From contig FMXS01000009.1 of NCBI GenBank assembly GCA_900104495.1, positions 1 to 64,000 on the forward strand: a stretch of DNA of 64,000 nt, in the 5' to 3' direction. The notes under the pieces are model-generated. The model searched no databases, was not told the origin of the DNA, and saw only the letters and a list, made by a program, of their open reading frames with translations. Both the position numbers and the translations under genes were made by a program. Of the stretch, positions 40,118-48,933 are shown in pieces. The number at the start of each line of letters is the position of its first letter. Position 1 is the first letter of the stretch. This DNA comes from Ruminococcaceae bacterium FB2012 (GTDB taxonomy: Bacteria > Bacillota > Clostridia > Oscillospirales > Ruminococcaceae).

Positions 40118-41068
40118 TTGATAGAGATCAAAAATGTTACAATGGATTTCAGCGAGAACAAAAAGAACACCTCGCCGCCGTCCCTGAAGGACGTGAGCCT
40201 TGATATACCCGAGGGATGCATCTACGGCTTCTTGGGCTCCAACGGCGCCGGCAAAAGTACGCTTATGCGGCTTATCAGCGGCATCTATCCTCCCACGGCA
40301 GGGGAGATAACCGTTGACGGCGAGCCCGTGTTCGACAATCCCAAGGCGAAGGAGAAGATATTCTTCGTCAACGACGAGACCACGCAGTTCACCGGCTACA
40401 CTCCGGAGGAACTCAGCGCCTTCTACGCCGGAGCCTACTCCGGCTATTCCGAGGAGATCTTCCGCAAGGTGATGACTGCCCTGAAACTGCCCACCGACAA
40501 AAAGCTCTCCACCTTTTCCAAGGGCATGAAGCGTCAGACCGTTGTGGCTCTTGCGCTGGCGGCGCAGACCAAGTATCTGCTTTTCGACGAGGCCTTTGAC
40601 GGCCTTGACCCCGCTATGCGAAGAATGGTGAAAAACATCATCACCGACGAGATCATTGACCGCGGTGCCACGCTGATCCTTTCCTCCCATAACCTTACCG
40701 AGATCAGCGAGCTTTGTGATCACGCAATGCTCATCCACGAGGGCGAGCTGGTGTTCAGCAGCGAGCTTGACGAGCTGCGGGGAGGCTTCACTAAAATGCA
40801 GCTCGTGGTCCGTGATCCCGCCCTTGAGGATGAAGCCGTCCTCAGATCCCGCATCGAGTCCCTCGGCCTGAAAGTGCTGGATATATCCAGCCTTGGCAGC
40901 ATCAGACAGTTGATCGTCAAGGCTTCCGAGGAGGAAGCCAAGGAAAAGCTCTCGGCGATCTCGCCGGAGCTTGTTGAGGGCGTCCCGCTGACGCTTGAAG
41001 AAATATTTATCTATGAATTGGAGGCGAGAGGCTATGGCAGCGCAGAGCTCACAAAAGAGGATAGCTAA
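40118..41068 (+). CDS. ABC transporter ATPase (YtrB-like)
   Basis: 316 residues. The TTG at 40118 is chosen because GGGAAGGAG lies 8 nt upstream and the protein then starts MIEIKNVTMDF as ABC ATPases do; the frame is open further upstream inside the GntR gene. Walker A GSNGAGKST, signature FSKGMKRQTVVALALA, Walker B YLLFDEAFDGLD, switch SSHNLTEIS. The last ~90 residues are the extra C-terminal domain of this subgroup. It overlaps the permease gene by 35 nt. Confidence 0.9.
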   Translation: MIEIKNVTMDFSENKKNTSPPSLKDVSLDIPEGCIYGFLGSNGAGKSTLMRLISGIYPPTAGEITVDGEPVFDNPKAKEKIFFVNDETTQFTGYTPEELSAFYAGAYSGYSEEIFRKVMTALKLPTDKKLSTFSKGMKRQTVVALALAAQTKYLLFDEAFDGLDPAMRRMVKNIITDEIIDRGATLILSSHNLTEISELCDHAMLIHEGELVFSSELDELRGGFTKMQLVVRDPALEDEAVLRSRIESLGLKVLDISSLGSIRQLIVKASEEEAKEKLSAISPELVEGVPLTLEEIFIYELEARGYGSAELTKEDS

Positions 41069-42596
41069 TTATTCCCGGGTCTTGTCAAAAAACTGCCGTA
41101 AGCAGAGCTGGCTTATAATCATCCTCTGCGGATTGCAGACGCTGATGTCGGTGTTCCAGTTCGTTGCCTTCGGCAGGCTGGGCACAGACAATAACTTCTA
41201 CAGCTTCGGCAGCAAATTCGGCCTTGCCGCTGCACTTGCGGGAGTGCTGATCGTCCCGGCCGTGTTCAAAGAGGTCTACAACCGCCAGTTCGCGGACGTG
41301 GAATTCTCCCTGCCCATGAGCGCCTCGGAGCGTTTCCGTTCAAAGCTGCTGGTGCTGGCGAAGGATCACCTTCTGCCCTTCCTTATCGCCCAGCTGGTGA
41401 TACTTACCGTCGCTCTGATAACAGTTCCTTCCGAGCAGTGCGCTCTTATCGTTAAGGACTTCCTCAGCAATATCATCAACCTGCTTTTCACCGACGGTAT
41501 ATCCCTTCTTTGCGTAAGCTGCTGCGGATGCCTTGCCGAGTGCATCTATACGCCTTTACTGTCTGCAGCTGCGCTTTCGTTGATACTCCCTCTGTCATAT
41601 GTGAAATTCTTCGTCCTGCTTGCCGGCAGGCTGGACGTACCCTCGGGTGTCTCGGGCTTTCCTATCGGTTATCCCTTCGTCAACGATCTCATCAGCAACT
41701 CCGATTATTACTACCAAACAAGCTTTTTCAGCAGCATCAGCATCGGTATGACTGTGATGATGCTCGTCATCAATATGTTGTTCTGCGCGGCGCTCATTTT
41801 ACTTGCCTTTCGAATCTACAGAAAGCGCAACGGGCTCAATGTGGGCAAGCCTATGGTGTTCAAGGCCTTCTACCGCGTGTTTGTCGCAGTCGTATCCCTT
41901 GCGATAATCCTGCTTTTCTTCCTCAACAGCTTCTATCTCTCGATCTTTGTGGGACTGCTTGCCTTTCTCGGCATAAGCGTCACCACAAAGCGTGCAAAGA
42001 TGAAGCTCCGCGATCTTGAATTCTGGCTTTTGGGCTTCGTCGGATGCCTGTTCTCTGTGGTCGCAGTCGGGTTTGTTGCCTATATCACCGGCGGCTTCGG
42101 ACACCTTAAAGCTCCCGCGGCAGAGATCTTCAATAATGACCAAACGTTTATCCGTGTTCAGATGTTTGCCGGGAAATACGAATACGACGCAGAGACGATC
42201 GCTGATAATGAAGAATCGATCAAGTATGCGAAAGAAAATGGCTTCGACGAAAGAGCGATAACGTCCAAGGCAAAGACGGACGAGATAATCGCCGAGACCT
42301 CCGATATGGATAAAAGATATAACAGCTCTCTGTTTGAAAACCTGCTGGATTATATTTGTGCGATCCGCTTTGAGAATTATATTCAGGAAACGATCTACGA
42401 CGGAAGCATATCCGGAACTGTAAGTGTTTCGGTCTATATCATACAGGATGACTACAGCTGGTGCGATGAACGCATCAATTTCACTGTCAGGACAACTAAA
42501 GAAGCTATCGGGGAATATTTTGAAAAGCTCAAAGAACGCGGCCTTTTCACAGAGATATACAACACAGAAACAAATAAATGGAGCAATGAGACGTGA
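41034..42596 (+). CDS. ABC transporter permease with a C-terminal outside domain
   Basis: 520 residues from the ATG at 41034 (GGAGG upstream, within the ATPase gene). About ten helices: the first six form the ABC-2 core (CGLQTLMSVFQFVAFGRLG, EVYNRQFADVEFSLPMSASE as coupling loop), then a pair near 270-310 and another near 335-360. Residues ~370-520 are soluble and probably outside (FIRVQMFAGKYEYDAETIAD ... INFTVRTTKEAIGEYFEKLK). It is the YtrC/D position partner of the ATPase. Substrate unknown. Confidence 0.82.
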   Translation: MAAQSSQKRIANYSRVLSKNCRKQSWLIIILCGLQTLMSVFQFVAFGRLGTDNNFYSFGSKFGLAAALAGVLIVPAVFKEVYNRQFADVEFSLPMSASERFRSKLLVLAKDHLLPFLIAQLVILTVALITVPSEQCALIVKDFLSNIINLLFTDGISLLCVSCCGCLAECIYTPLLSAAALSLILPLSYVKFFVLLAGRLDVPSGVSGFPIGYPFVNDLISNSDYYYQTSFFSSISIGMTVMMLVINMLFCAALILLAFRIYRKRNGLNVGKPMVFKAFYRVFVAVVSLAIILLFFLNSFYLSIFVGLLAFLGISVTTKRAKMKLRDLEFWLLGFVGCLFSVVAVGFVAYITGGFGHLKAPAAEIFNNDQTFIRVQMFAGKYEYDAETIADNEESIKYAKENGFDERAITSKAKTDEIIAETSDMDKRYNSSLFENLLDYICAIRFENYIQETIYDGSISGTVSVSVYIIQDDYSWCDERINFTVRTTKEAIGEYFEKLKERGLFTEIYNTETNKWSNET

Positions 42597-42630
42597 GATA
42601 CGAATATTCCGCAAATTTTAAATAATGTAC

Positions 42631-42659
42631 TTGACAAATCCTAAAACCTGTAGTATAAT
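42631..42659 (+). promoter_or_regulatory. Consensus promoter of the rtcB leader
   Basis: TTGACA (42631-42636), 17 nt, TATAAT (42654-42659): perfect consensus. Transcription should start near 42666, giving a leader of about 215 nt before rtcB. Confidence 0.88.
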
Positions 42660-42692
42660 AACAACAATATCAAAGAAAGGAAGGTGAGCTTT

Positions 42693-42776
42693 ATGTCGAA
42701 AACAAGTAACCTTATGAACATCCTACAACCGAATATCCGTTTACACACACAGAGCTTGCCTGCAAAGCCTTGCTGA
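42693..42776 (+). CDS. 27-residue leader peptide candidate upstream of rtcB
   Basis: ATG at 42693 follows GAAAGGAAGGTGAGC, a better ribosome site than most genes here. It encodes MSKTSNLMNILQ, a middle PNIRLHTQS and ends LPAKPC with TGA. No membrane helix or known domain. Its stop codon lies in the left arm of the hairpin 42772-42788, so ribosome position could change folding of the following terminator. It may be a regulatory leader peptide or a real micro-protein. Confidence 0.5.
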   Translation: MSKTSNLMNILQPNIRLHTQSLPAKPC

Positions 42777-42788
42777 CACGCTGTCAGC
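42772..42788 (+). promoter_or_regulatory. Hairpin overlapping the leader-peptide stop codon
   Basis: GCTGACA (42772-42778), loop CGC, TGTCAGC (42782-42788). The TGA of the leader peptide (42774-42776) is inside the stem, so a terminating ribosome would melt it. Confidence 0.6.
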
Positions 42789-42805
42789 TTAGTATATGCT
42801 TTTGC

Positions 42806-42837
42806 GCCGCTGTGCTTTTTGTGCAGCGGCTTTTTTT
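42806..42837 (+). terminator. Terminator-like attenuator in the rtcB leader
   Basis: GCCGCTG (42806-42812) pairs with CAGCGGC (42824-42830), followed by TTTTTTT. It lies 45 nt before the rtcB start with no second promoter seen between, so read-through is needed for rtcB expression. Confidence 0.75.
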
Positions 42838-42881
42838 GTGCCTGTACGCTTTGCAGACGCGAAACAGCAAAGGAGAAAAAA

Positions 42882-44087
42882 ATGTTGGAACTGAAAGGAA
42901 AATACAACACCGCCAAGGTGTTCACGGAGCTGATAGAGCAGAGCGCCGCAGGACAGATCATCGCCCTGCTGAATCAGCCTATGTGCGAGGGTGCCCGCAT
43001 ACGCATAATGCCCGACGTCCACGCGGGGGCAGGCTGCACCATAGGCACCACTATGACCGTGGCCGATAAGGTCATCCCGAACCTCGTGGGTGTGGATATC
43101 GGCTGCGGAATGGAGACCGTCCGCCTGAAGGAAACATACATCGAGCCCCGGCAGCTTGACAAGCTGATCTACAGGGCCATACCTTCCGGCTTTTCGATAC
43201 GCAAAAAGCCCCACCGCTATGCGGACCGCATCGATCTTCTGCAGCTTTACTGCGCCCATAAGATCGACCTCGACCGCGCCGAGAAAAGCCTCGGTACCTT
43301 GGGCGGCGGGAACCATTTCATCGAAGCCGACAAGGGCGGTGACGGCAGCATTTATCTTGTCATCCATTCCGGCTCCCGCCATTTGGGCGTGGAGACCGCA
43401 AAGTATTACCAGGAGGAGGCTTACCGCCGCCTCACAAGCAAAAAGGATATCATCCGTGAGACCATAGACCGTCTTAAAGCCCAAAACAGAGAGCAGGAAA
43501 TAGCAGGGCAGCTGGAGGAACTCAAAAACGCCGGCATAAATGAGATCAACAAGGCGCTTGCATACTGCGAGGGCGATCTGTTCGAGATGTATATCCACGA
43601 TATGAAAATAGTGCAGCAGTTTGCCCTGCTCAACCGTCAGGCAATGATGGACGAGATCATCAAGGGCCTGGGTCTTCATGCCCTTGAACAGTTCTCGACA
43701 ATACACAACTATATCGACACCGACACCATGATCCTCCGCAAGGGGGCAGTGTCGGCTCAGAAAGGGGAGAAGCTGCTGATCCCTATCAATATGCGGGACG
43801 GCAGTCTTATCTGCATCGGCAAGGGCAACCCCGACTGGAATTTCTCCGCACCCCACGGCGCCGGACGGCTCATGTCCCGCTCCGAGGCCAAGCAGAGCTT
43901 CACCGTTTCGGAGTTCAAAAAACAGATGAAGGACATCTACACCACCTCCGTCAGCTCCGCCACTCTTGACGAGTGCCCTATGGCCTACAAGCCCGTTGAG
44001 GCTATCACCGAGAACATCAAGGACACCGTTGAGATAGTGGAGCGCATCACGCCTGTCTACAATTTCAAGGCGGGTGATGCCAAATGA
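42882..44087 (+). CDS. rtcB: RtcB-family RNA ligase
   Basis: 401 residues from the ATG at 42882 (AAAGGAGAAAAAA). Metal and active-site motifs are complete: DIGCGM with C75, GGGNHFIE with H145, HSGSRHLG with H162, HNYI with H275, and SAPHGAGRLMSR with H325, the residue that carries GMP in characterised RtcB enzymes. It joins RNA ends with 2',3'-cyclic phosphate to 5'-OH. The protein is shorter than E. coli RtcB by few residues and belongs to the RtcB2-like short group. No archease or RtcR is next to it; a small basic protein is cotranscribed. Confidence 0.93.
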   Translation: MLELKGKYNTAKVFTELIEQSAAGQIIALLNQPMCEGARIRIMPDVHAGAGCTIGTTMTVADKVIPNLVGVDIGCGMETVRLKETYIEPRQLDKLIYRAIPSGFSIRKKPHRYADRIDLLQLYCAHKIDLDRAEKSLGTLGGGNHFIEADKGGDGSIYLVIHSGSRHLGVETAKYYQEEAYRRLTSKKDIIRETIDRLKAQNREQEIAGQLEELKNAGINEINKALAYCEGDLFEMYIHDMKIVQQFALLNRQAMMDEIIKGLGLHALEQFSTIHNYIDTDTMILRKGAVSAQKGEKLLIPINMRDGSLICIGKGNPDWNFSAPHGAGRLMSRSEAKQSFTVSEFKKQMKDIYTTSVSSATLDECPMAYKPVEAITENIKDTVEIVERITPVYNFKAGDAK

Positions 44088-44260
44088 AGAAGTTCGTCCC
44101 TTACGAAAAGCTCTCCAAAAAGCAGAAGCGGGTGCTTGACCTCAAGCGCCGCAAAGGTTGGGGCTCTCTGAACCCCGTGACCCGTGTGGCTCCCAAGGGC
44201 AAAAAGCCCCCCGATTACGAAAAGCATCCCGAGGCCTACGAAGGCGTCAGGATAAAATGA
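44084..44260 (+). CDS. 58-residue basic protein cotranscribed with rtcB
   Basis: ATG overlaps the rtcB stop (ATGA, 44084-44087). The protein MKKFVPYEKLSKKQKRVLDL with RRKGWGSLNPVTRVAPKGK and a tail YEKHPEAYEGVRIK has 17 Lys/Arg and no hydrophobic core, like small RNA-binding proteins. Translational coupling and shared terminator suggest it acts with RtcB. No family recognised. Confidence 0.75.
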   Translation: MKKFVPYEKLSKKQKRVLDLKRRKGWGSLNPVTRVAPKGKKPPDYEKHPEAYEGVRIK

Positions 44261-44296
44261 AAAAAGACGCCCGAGCTCCCGCCCGGACGTCTTTTC
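44261..44296. terminator. Terminator between the rtcB operon and the signalling operon
   Basis: AAAAAGACG (44261-44269) pairs with CGTCTTTT (44288-44295) around GC-rich CCCG/CGGG; serves both convergent units. Confidence 0.8.
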
Positions 44297-44319
44297 GTTA
44301 TTGGTCATATTCCGGCAGA

Positions 44320-46263
44320 TCACGCCTTCGGTGCGGTGAATCTGCTCAGTTCCTCCCTGTCGGTGGGGGGAGCGTAATATTCGCCCTGTATGCATCGGCA
44401 GCCCAGTTCACGGAGCATCTCCGCGGTCTCGCTGTCGTCGGCACCTTCGGCGATCACGTCAAGAGGTATGCTCCCCAGCATATCTATCAGTCCCTTGAGG
44501 ACGGCTCTTCCGCCGCCGCTCCTTCCGGCCCGGACCACGCTCTTGTCTATCCTCACGGCCTTGATCGGCATATTGAGGATGTCCTGCATATTCATATAGC
44601 CGTGTCCGAAGCCGTCCAGCACCACGGCGTAGCCTTGAGCCGACAGCTTCGCAATGTTCTCGCTGAAAATAACGCTGACGTTCTCGTATGACGACTCCTT
44701 GATCTCAAAGGCGATATTCGCCGGCGAGACTCTGTACTTTTCGTGAAGTCCCCAGATAAGATCGGTGAGGTCGGGCTGCATACACTGGGTCACCGAAAGA
44801 CCGATGCATATGTGCTTGAAGCCCAGCCTGCGGCGGGACTCGCTCCCCGCAAAGGCGAAAACTTCTTCGAGGATGCGGCTGCCCAGCCGCACGATAAGTC
44901 CTCGCTCCTCGGCGGCGCTGATAAGCAGTTCGGAATCAATGTCCCCGTAGACCTCGTCAGAAAGCGCGATGACCGCCTCGGCGGAAGTGAAGCTCTCCTC
45001 TTCCACAGACCACAAGGGCTGATAACGGACTTTTAATCCTCCTGCGGCAACCGCCCTGTTGAGGATGTCGTCCAGGTGTGCTTCGATCTGATAGCTTCGC
45101 TTCCCGGTGATCGCCGGAGCCCGGCTGAACACACGGCTGTAATCCGCAAATCTCGGGAAATTGTGCCCGAAACGGAACAGCTCGTCGGGAGTGCTTATAT
45201 CCTCCGGGAAATTCACGGTCACGATTCGTGTGTCGGGGGAAACGCCGGTATCCAGCACCTCTGCGGCACTGTTTCTGATGCGCTCCCTTATCTCCGGGAT
45301 GACCTGCACCGGATTGTAGTCGGTGTTCTCCATTATGATGTAGAAACTGCCGGGCTGTTCAAAGTAGACTTCGCAGACCACTTTTTCTTTCTTCGCGTAG
45401 ACCCTTATGGTCCCGTCGATGATATGAAGATAGGTGAGATACTTGTCTTTCAGAAACTTGCTCATCTCGGCGGCGTTGAGCATACTTATCATCATCAGCT
45501 GGGTGCTTTGCCCGGAAATGCTGATCTTGTTCATCTCATTGCAGAATACCCGGTAGCAGGGGAGCCCCGTGGTCATATCCACCTGCGTTTCGGGACGCTG
45601 AACGTAGATCACCACGAACAGCACCGTGATAGACGTGGTAAAGGATTCGATCACCAGCATCGGATAGAAATACTGGAAGATCACCGAGATAAGATTGATG
45701 AAGTACATGGACATAAGCGAGATCCATTCTATCCTGTCCAGAGACTTCCGATGTATCAGCAGGTGGAAAGTGCCGAAGACCATGTAGCTGAATGACATGA
45801 TGTATAGGATAAGTATCTGCGTCCCGCGGTGATAGCCCTTGTCCGGTGTGACAAGAAATACCCAGTCCGTCTTTTCGTTGAGAACAAGCATCACAAGAAT
45901 GACGATATACGGCGCGTATATTATCAGCTTCTTGATCGGATGATTTATCTTGTACCAGCTCTTTGTCATGGAGATGACAAACAGCAGATATACCAGCGAG
46001 GTAGCGTTCCGCGCCGCGAAATAAATGTATTCTGCGAACTTGATCCAGAAGATCGTGCTCTCATCCGGGGGCATCGTCGCAAAGCCTGTTTTTTCCACGA
46101 TCTCGCTCATGCAGGCTGCCAGACAGGCCGTAAAGGCGCAGACCGCCACCCCGAGATACAGCCTGTTTGACCTTCCGACAGTCATTCGTCTGTATATCGT
46201 GGTTATGATGATGATAATGTATATGGGTATCGCGCAGATGTTGAAATATAAGACCTTATTCAT
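44320..46263 (-). CDS. Membrane protein with degenerate GGDEF and EAL domains
   Basis: 647 residues. About seven helices to residue 220 form a 7TM-type sensor. Residues ~228-385 follow the GGDEF plan (TTGLPCYRVFCNEMNK), but the GGDEF signature is replaced by PGSFYII near 305. Residues ~390-640 follow the EAL plan: the EAL motif reads AEAVIAL (E429 kept), the S-V-N motif reads CIGLS, the D-D-F-G motif reads LDGFGHGYMN (second D lost), and K-I-D reads VRIDKS. Loss of metal ligands argues against phosphodiesterase activity; a cyclic-di-GMP-binding or protein-binding role is more likely. It is the last gene of the signalling operon, 3 nt after the DegV-kinase gene. Confidence 0.8.
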   Translation of the reverse strand: MNKVLYFNICAIPIYIIIIITTIYRRMTVGRSNRLYLGVAVCAFTACLAACMSEIVEKTGFATMPPDESTIFWIKFAEYIYFAARNATSLVYLLFVISMTKSWYKINHPIKKLIIYAPYIVILVMLVLNEKTDWVFLVTPDKGYHRGTQILILYIMSFSYMVFGTFHLLIHRKSLDRIEWISLMSMYFINLISVIFQYFYPMLVIESFTTSITVLFVVIYVQRPETQVDMTTGLPCYRVFCNEMNKISISGQSTQLMMISMLNAAEMSKFLKDKYLTYLHIIDGTIRVYAKKEKVVCEVYFEQPGSFYIIMENTDYNPVQVIPEIRERIRNSAAEVLDTGVSPDTRIVTVNFPEDISTPDELFRFGHNFPRFADYSRVFSRAPAITGKRSYQIEAHLDDILNRAVAAGGLKVRYQPLWSVEEESFTSAEAVIALSDEVYGDIDSELLISAAEERGLIVRLGSRILEEVFAFAGSESRRRLGFKHICIGLSVTQCMQPDLTDLIWGLHEKYRVSPANIAFEIKESSYENVSVIFSENIAKLSAQGYAVVLDGFGHGYMNMQDILNMPIKAVRIDKSVVRAGRSGGGRAVLKGLIDMLGSIPLDVIAEGADDSETAEMLRELGCRCIQGEYYAPPTDREELSRFTAPKA

Positions 46264-46266
46264 CGT

Positions 46267-48933
46267 TTACTTCCTCTTGAACAGCAGACCGAAGGTCCCT
46301 TCGCCGCAGTTGGCTGAAATTGCAGGGGAGGCCTTTTGCAGATATATCTTGTCAAATCCCGCGACGGAGGCGGCTTCGTCCCTTACGGCTTCGATCTCTT
46401 CCTGCTTCATGCCTGCATAGGTTATGAACAGCACTTCCGTATCGATCTCGGAAACATTGGACAGCTCGTTTCTGATGTAGGCCTTTCTCGCCTTGGGAAG
46501 ATTTCCCGTGAATATTCTTCCCACGGTCATTGAGCTGTTCTTCATCACGATCACGGGATGTATCATAAACGCCTTGCTGAGCCTGTTTACCCGAGGCGAG
46601 AGCCGCCCGCTTCGGCAGAGGTAATCAGTGCTGGCAAGTATAAAGCTGGACTGTATCTTTTCTTTGAGCTTTTCAAGCCAGAGCTTCAGCTCGTCTAAGG
46701 AAACGAAAGGTTCGTTCTTCATACGTCTCGCGGCCTCCAGCGCCATGATGCCCATTCCGCTGGAAAGATGACCCGAATCTATAACGCTGACATTGTAGAA
46801 AGCCAGCGCCGCTTCGCTGGCATTTGCAAAGCCGTTGCTCGACCGCCTTGCCATTGCGATGTGGATGATATGCTGAGCCTGGGAGAGCTGTTCGGCAAAA
46901 AATCTCTCGTATTCCTCCACCGAGGGACAGTCGCTCCTGGCGTTCATGTTTTCGTCTCTCATGCATCGGATTATCATATCGCCGTCTGTTTCGATGCTGT
47001 CGTCGAAAACTCCCGTGTCGGTGTAGACCTTGTAGGGCATCACCCGGATGTTCAGCTCCTCCGTGAGTTCCTTCGGCAGATCGGCTACGCTGTCGGTGGT
47101 TATCAGCAGCGGGACTTTCCGCTTTGCCGCCTGTACCAGCTCCGCGAGACCGCGTTCGGCCGAAGCGGTGCCCTTGAGCTTTACGGCTTCCGCCGGCAGC
47201 AGATCGATAAGAGTCTCTTCAAGAGCTCCCGGCTCCACCGGCTTGAGCAGATATGCGTCGAAGCCCTCGCTGCGGTAAAGGGCACGGCTCTCGCTGTCGG
47301 CGTTGGCCGTCAGTACTACCGTGGGCGTGTCCCGGCAGAGGCCGCCGGTCTGGGACCTTATCTCGTGCAGACACTCGATGCCGTCCATTCCCGGCATCAT
47401 ATGGTCCATAAGGATAACGTCGTAATGTTTGGCAAGGGTCATTTTCAGACATTCCTCGCCGCCGGAGGCAGTTTCGGTGATGACCTTTGTCCTGCGCAGC
47501 AGCTTCTCCGCAACGATAAGATTCGTGCGGTCGTCGTCCACGATAAGTACGGTAGCGTTCGGCGCTTCAAAGGTCTCGCCGCTGCTGCGGGCTATGCCCG
47601 GCGTCCCCGCGCTTTCGGCGCTGAAGGTGCCCAGCTCCTTAGCGTCGGCGATCTCCTGCTCAAGGGTGAACACAAAGGTCGAGCCCTGCATATAGATGCT
47701 GTTCACCGAGATCTCACCGCCCAGAAGGTCCGAAAGCTGCTTGACGATAGAAAGCCCGAGACCGGTGCCTTCGATGAATCTGTTCCGTGTTTCGTCCACG
47801 CGCCTGAAGGCGTCGAACAGATGCGGTATGTTCTCCTTGCGTATGCCTATGCCGGTGTCGTCCACCGAATAGGTGACCAACGCCTTGTCGGATGCAGTCT
47901 TACGGCAGTGTACCGAAAGGCTCACGCTGCCGGAGCTTGTGTATTTCACGGCATTGTTGAGCAGGTTTATCAGTATCTGTCTGATGCGCATCTCGTCCGC
48001 GAGCAGCTGTGAGGGCATGGTGGGGTCAACGCTTACGGTAAATTCAAGACCCTTCTTCTCCGCATTGACCGAGATCATGTTGTAGATGTCCGTCAGCATT
48101 TTACCGACGTCGTAGATCACGGGCACGATCTCCATTTTGCCCGATTCCATTTTCGACATATCCAGTATGTCGTTTATCAGCGAGAGCAGTATCTTCGAGG
48201 CCGACTGGATGTTTCTTGCATCGTCGGCTACTTCCTCGGAGGTGTCCTCACGCAGTATCATTTCGTTGAGACCGATTATGGTGTTGATGGGCGTTCTTAT
48301 CTCATGGCTCATGCTGGAGAAAAACCTGTTCTGACTTTTGTTCAGCTCTTCGATCTGTCTGCTCTTCTCTTCTGAGCGCTCCTTCTCCCGACGGAGCATC
48401 CTTATCTCAAATCCGACCATAAGGCTGAGTATCAGCCCCACGATTATCATCGAAACAAAGGTGCCGATATAGAACGTCCTTGTGCTGTGTTCCGTTACCA
48501 GTTCGGGATTCTCGTAGGCAACGATGAAGCAGGCTGCCGCCACCGCACCTTCCAGAAGCAGAAAGAAACGTTTTATTTTTCCGTATACGATCAGGTTGAT
48601 GAACAGCGCACAGAAAACGAACCATACCGGGCTGCCGCCGTGTATTCCTCCTCCGAAGAAGAAGCTCACGGGCAGAAGTCCGAGGATTATGATGACTGCG
48701 ATCAGTCCCGCCAAAAGATTGAATTTCCCGGTCTTTATTCCGAAGTAGACCATCGGCAGGAACACTATGAAGGCTGTGCCCACCATAACGGCGTTGTTCT
48801 TGGTGTTGTCGATGATCAGCTCCACGATGAAGACTACGAACATAGCCGTCAGCGCTATTGCGGCCAGCAGGATGAACATCCGCTCATGCACCGATCTGTT
48901 TTCGTCGCGGATCGCCTGTAAGAGATGTTTCAT
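46267..48933 (-). CDS. Hybrid histidine kinase with REC and a C-terminal DegV domain
   Basis: 888 residues. Six helices (about 18-175) and a coiled segment; HisKA with H210 in FSSMSHEIRTPINTIIGL; ATPase with NLLNNAVKYTSS, DDTGIGIRKENI and GTGLGLSIVKQL; REC (about 460-578) with D510 in ILMDHMMPGMDG and K564. Residues ~606-888 form a whole DegV domain: LLITTDSVADLPKELTEELN, RSDCPSVEEYERFFAEQL, VSVIDSGHLSSGMGIMALEA, CRSGRLSPRVNRLSKAF and the closing SPAISANCGEGTFGLLF. DegV/FakB proteins bind fatty acids. One continuous frame without frameshift; overlaps the upstream kinase gene by 4 nt. A kinase joined to a fatty-acid binder is unusual. Confidence 0.88.
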   Translation of the reverse strand: MKHLLQAIRDENRSVHERMFILLAAIALTAMFVVFIVELIIDNTKNNAVMVGTAFIVFLPMVYFGIKTGKFNLLAGLIAVIIILGLLPVSFFFGGGIHGGSPVWFVFCALFINLIVYGKIKRFFLLLEGAVAAACFIVAYENPELVTEHSTRTFYIGTFVSMIIVGLILSLMVGFEIRMLRREKERSEEKSRQIEELNKSQNRFFSSMSHEIRTPINTIIGLNEMILREDTSEEVADDARNIQSASKILLSLINDILDMSKMESGKMEIVPVIYDVGKMLTDIYNMISVNAEKKGLEFTVSVDPTMPSQLLADEMRIRQILINLLNNAVKYTSSGSVSLSVHCRKTASDKALVTYSVDDTGIGIRKENIPHLFDAFRRVDETRNRFIEGTGLGLSIVKQLSDLLGGEISVNSIYMQGSTFVFTLEQEIADAKELGTFSAESAGTPGIARSSGETFEAPNATVLIVDDDRTNLIVAEKLLRRTKVITETASGGEECLKMTLAKHYDVILMDHMMPGMDGIECLHEIRSQTGGLCRDTPTVVLTANADSESRALYRSEGFDAYLLKPVEPGALEETLIDLLPAEAVKLKGTASAERGLAELVQAAKRKVPLLITTDSVADLPKELTEELNIRVMPYKVYTDTGVFDDSIETDGDMIIRCMRDENMNARSDCPSVEEYERFFAEQLSQAQHIIHIAMARRSSNGFANASEAALAFYNVSVIDSGHLSSGMGIMALEAARRMKNEPFVSLDELKLWLEKLKEKIQSSFILASTDYLCRSGRLSPRVNRLSKAFMIHPVIVMKNSSMTVGRIFTGNLPKARKAYIRNELSNVSEIDTEVLFITYAGMKQEEIEAVRDEAASVAGFDKIYLQKASPAISANCGEGTFGLLFKRK

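Noticed and set aside
46768..48012. 414-codon plus-strand frame opposite the DegV kinase
   Set aside because: No ribosome site or domain, and it lies wholly within the kinase gene.
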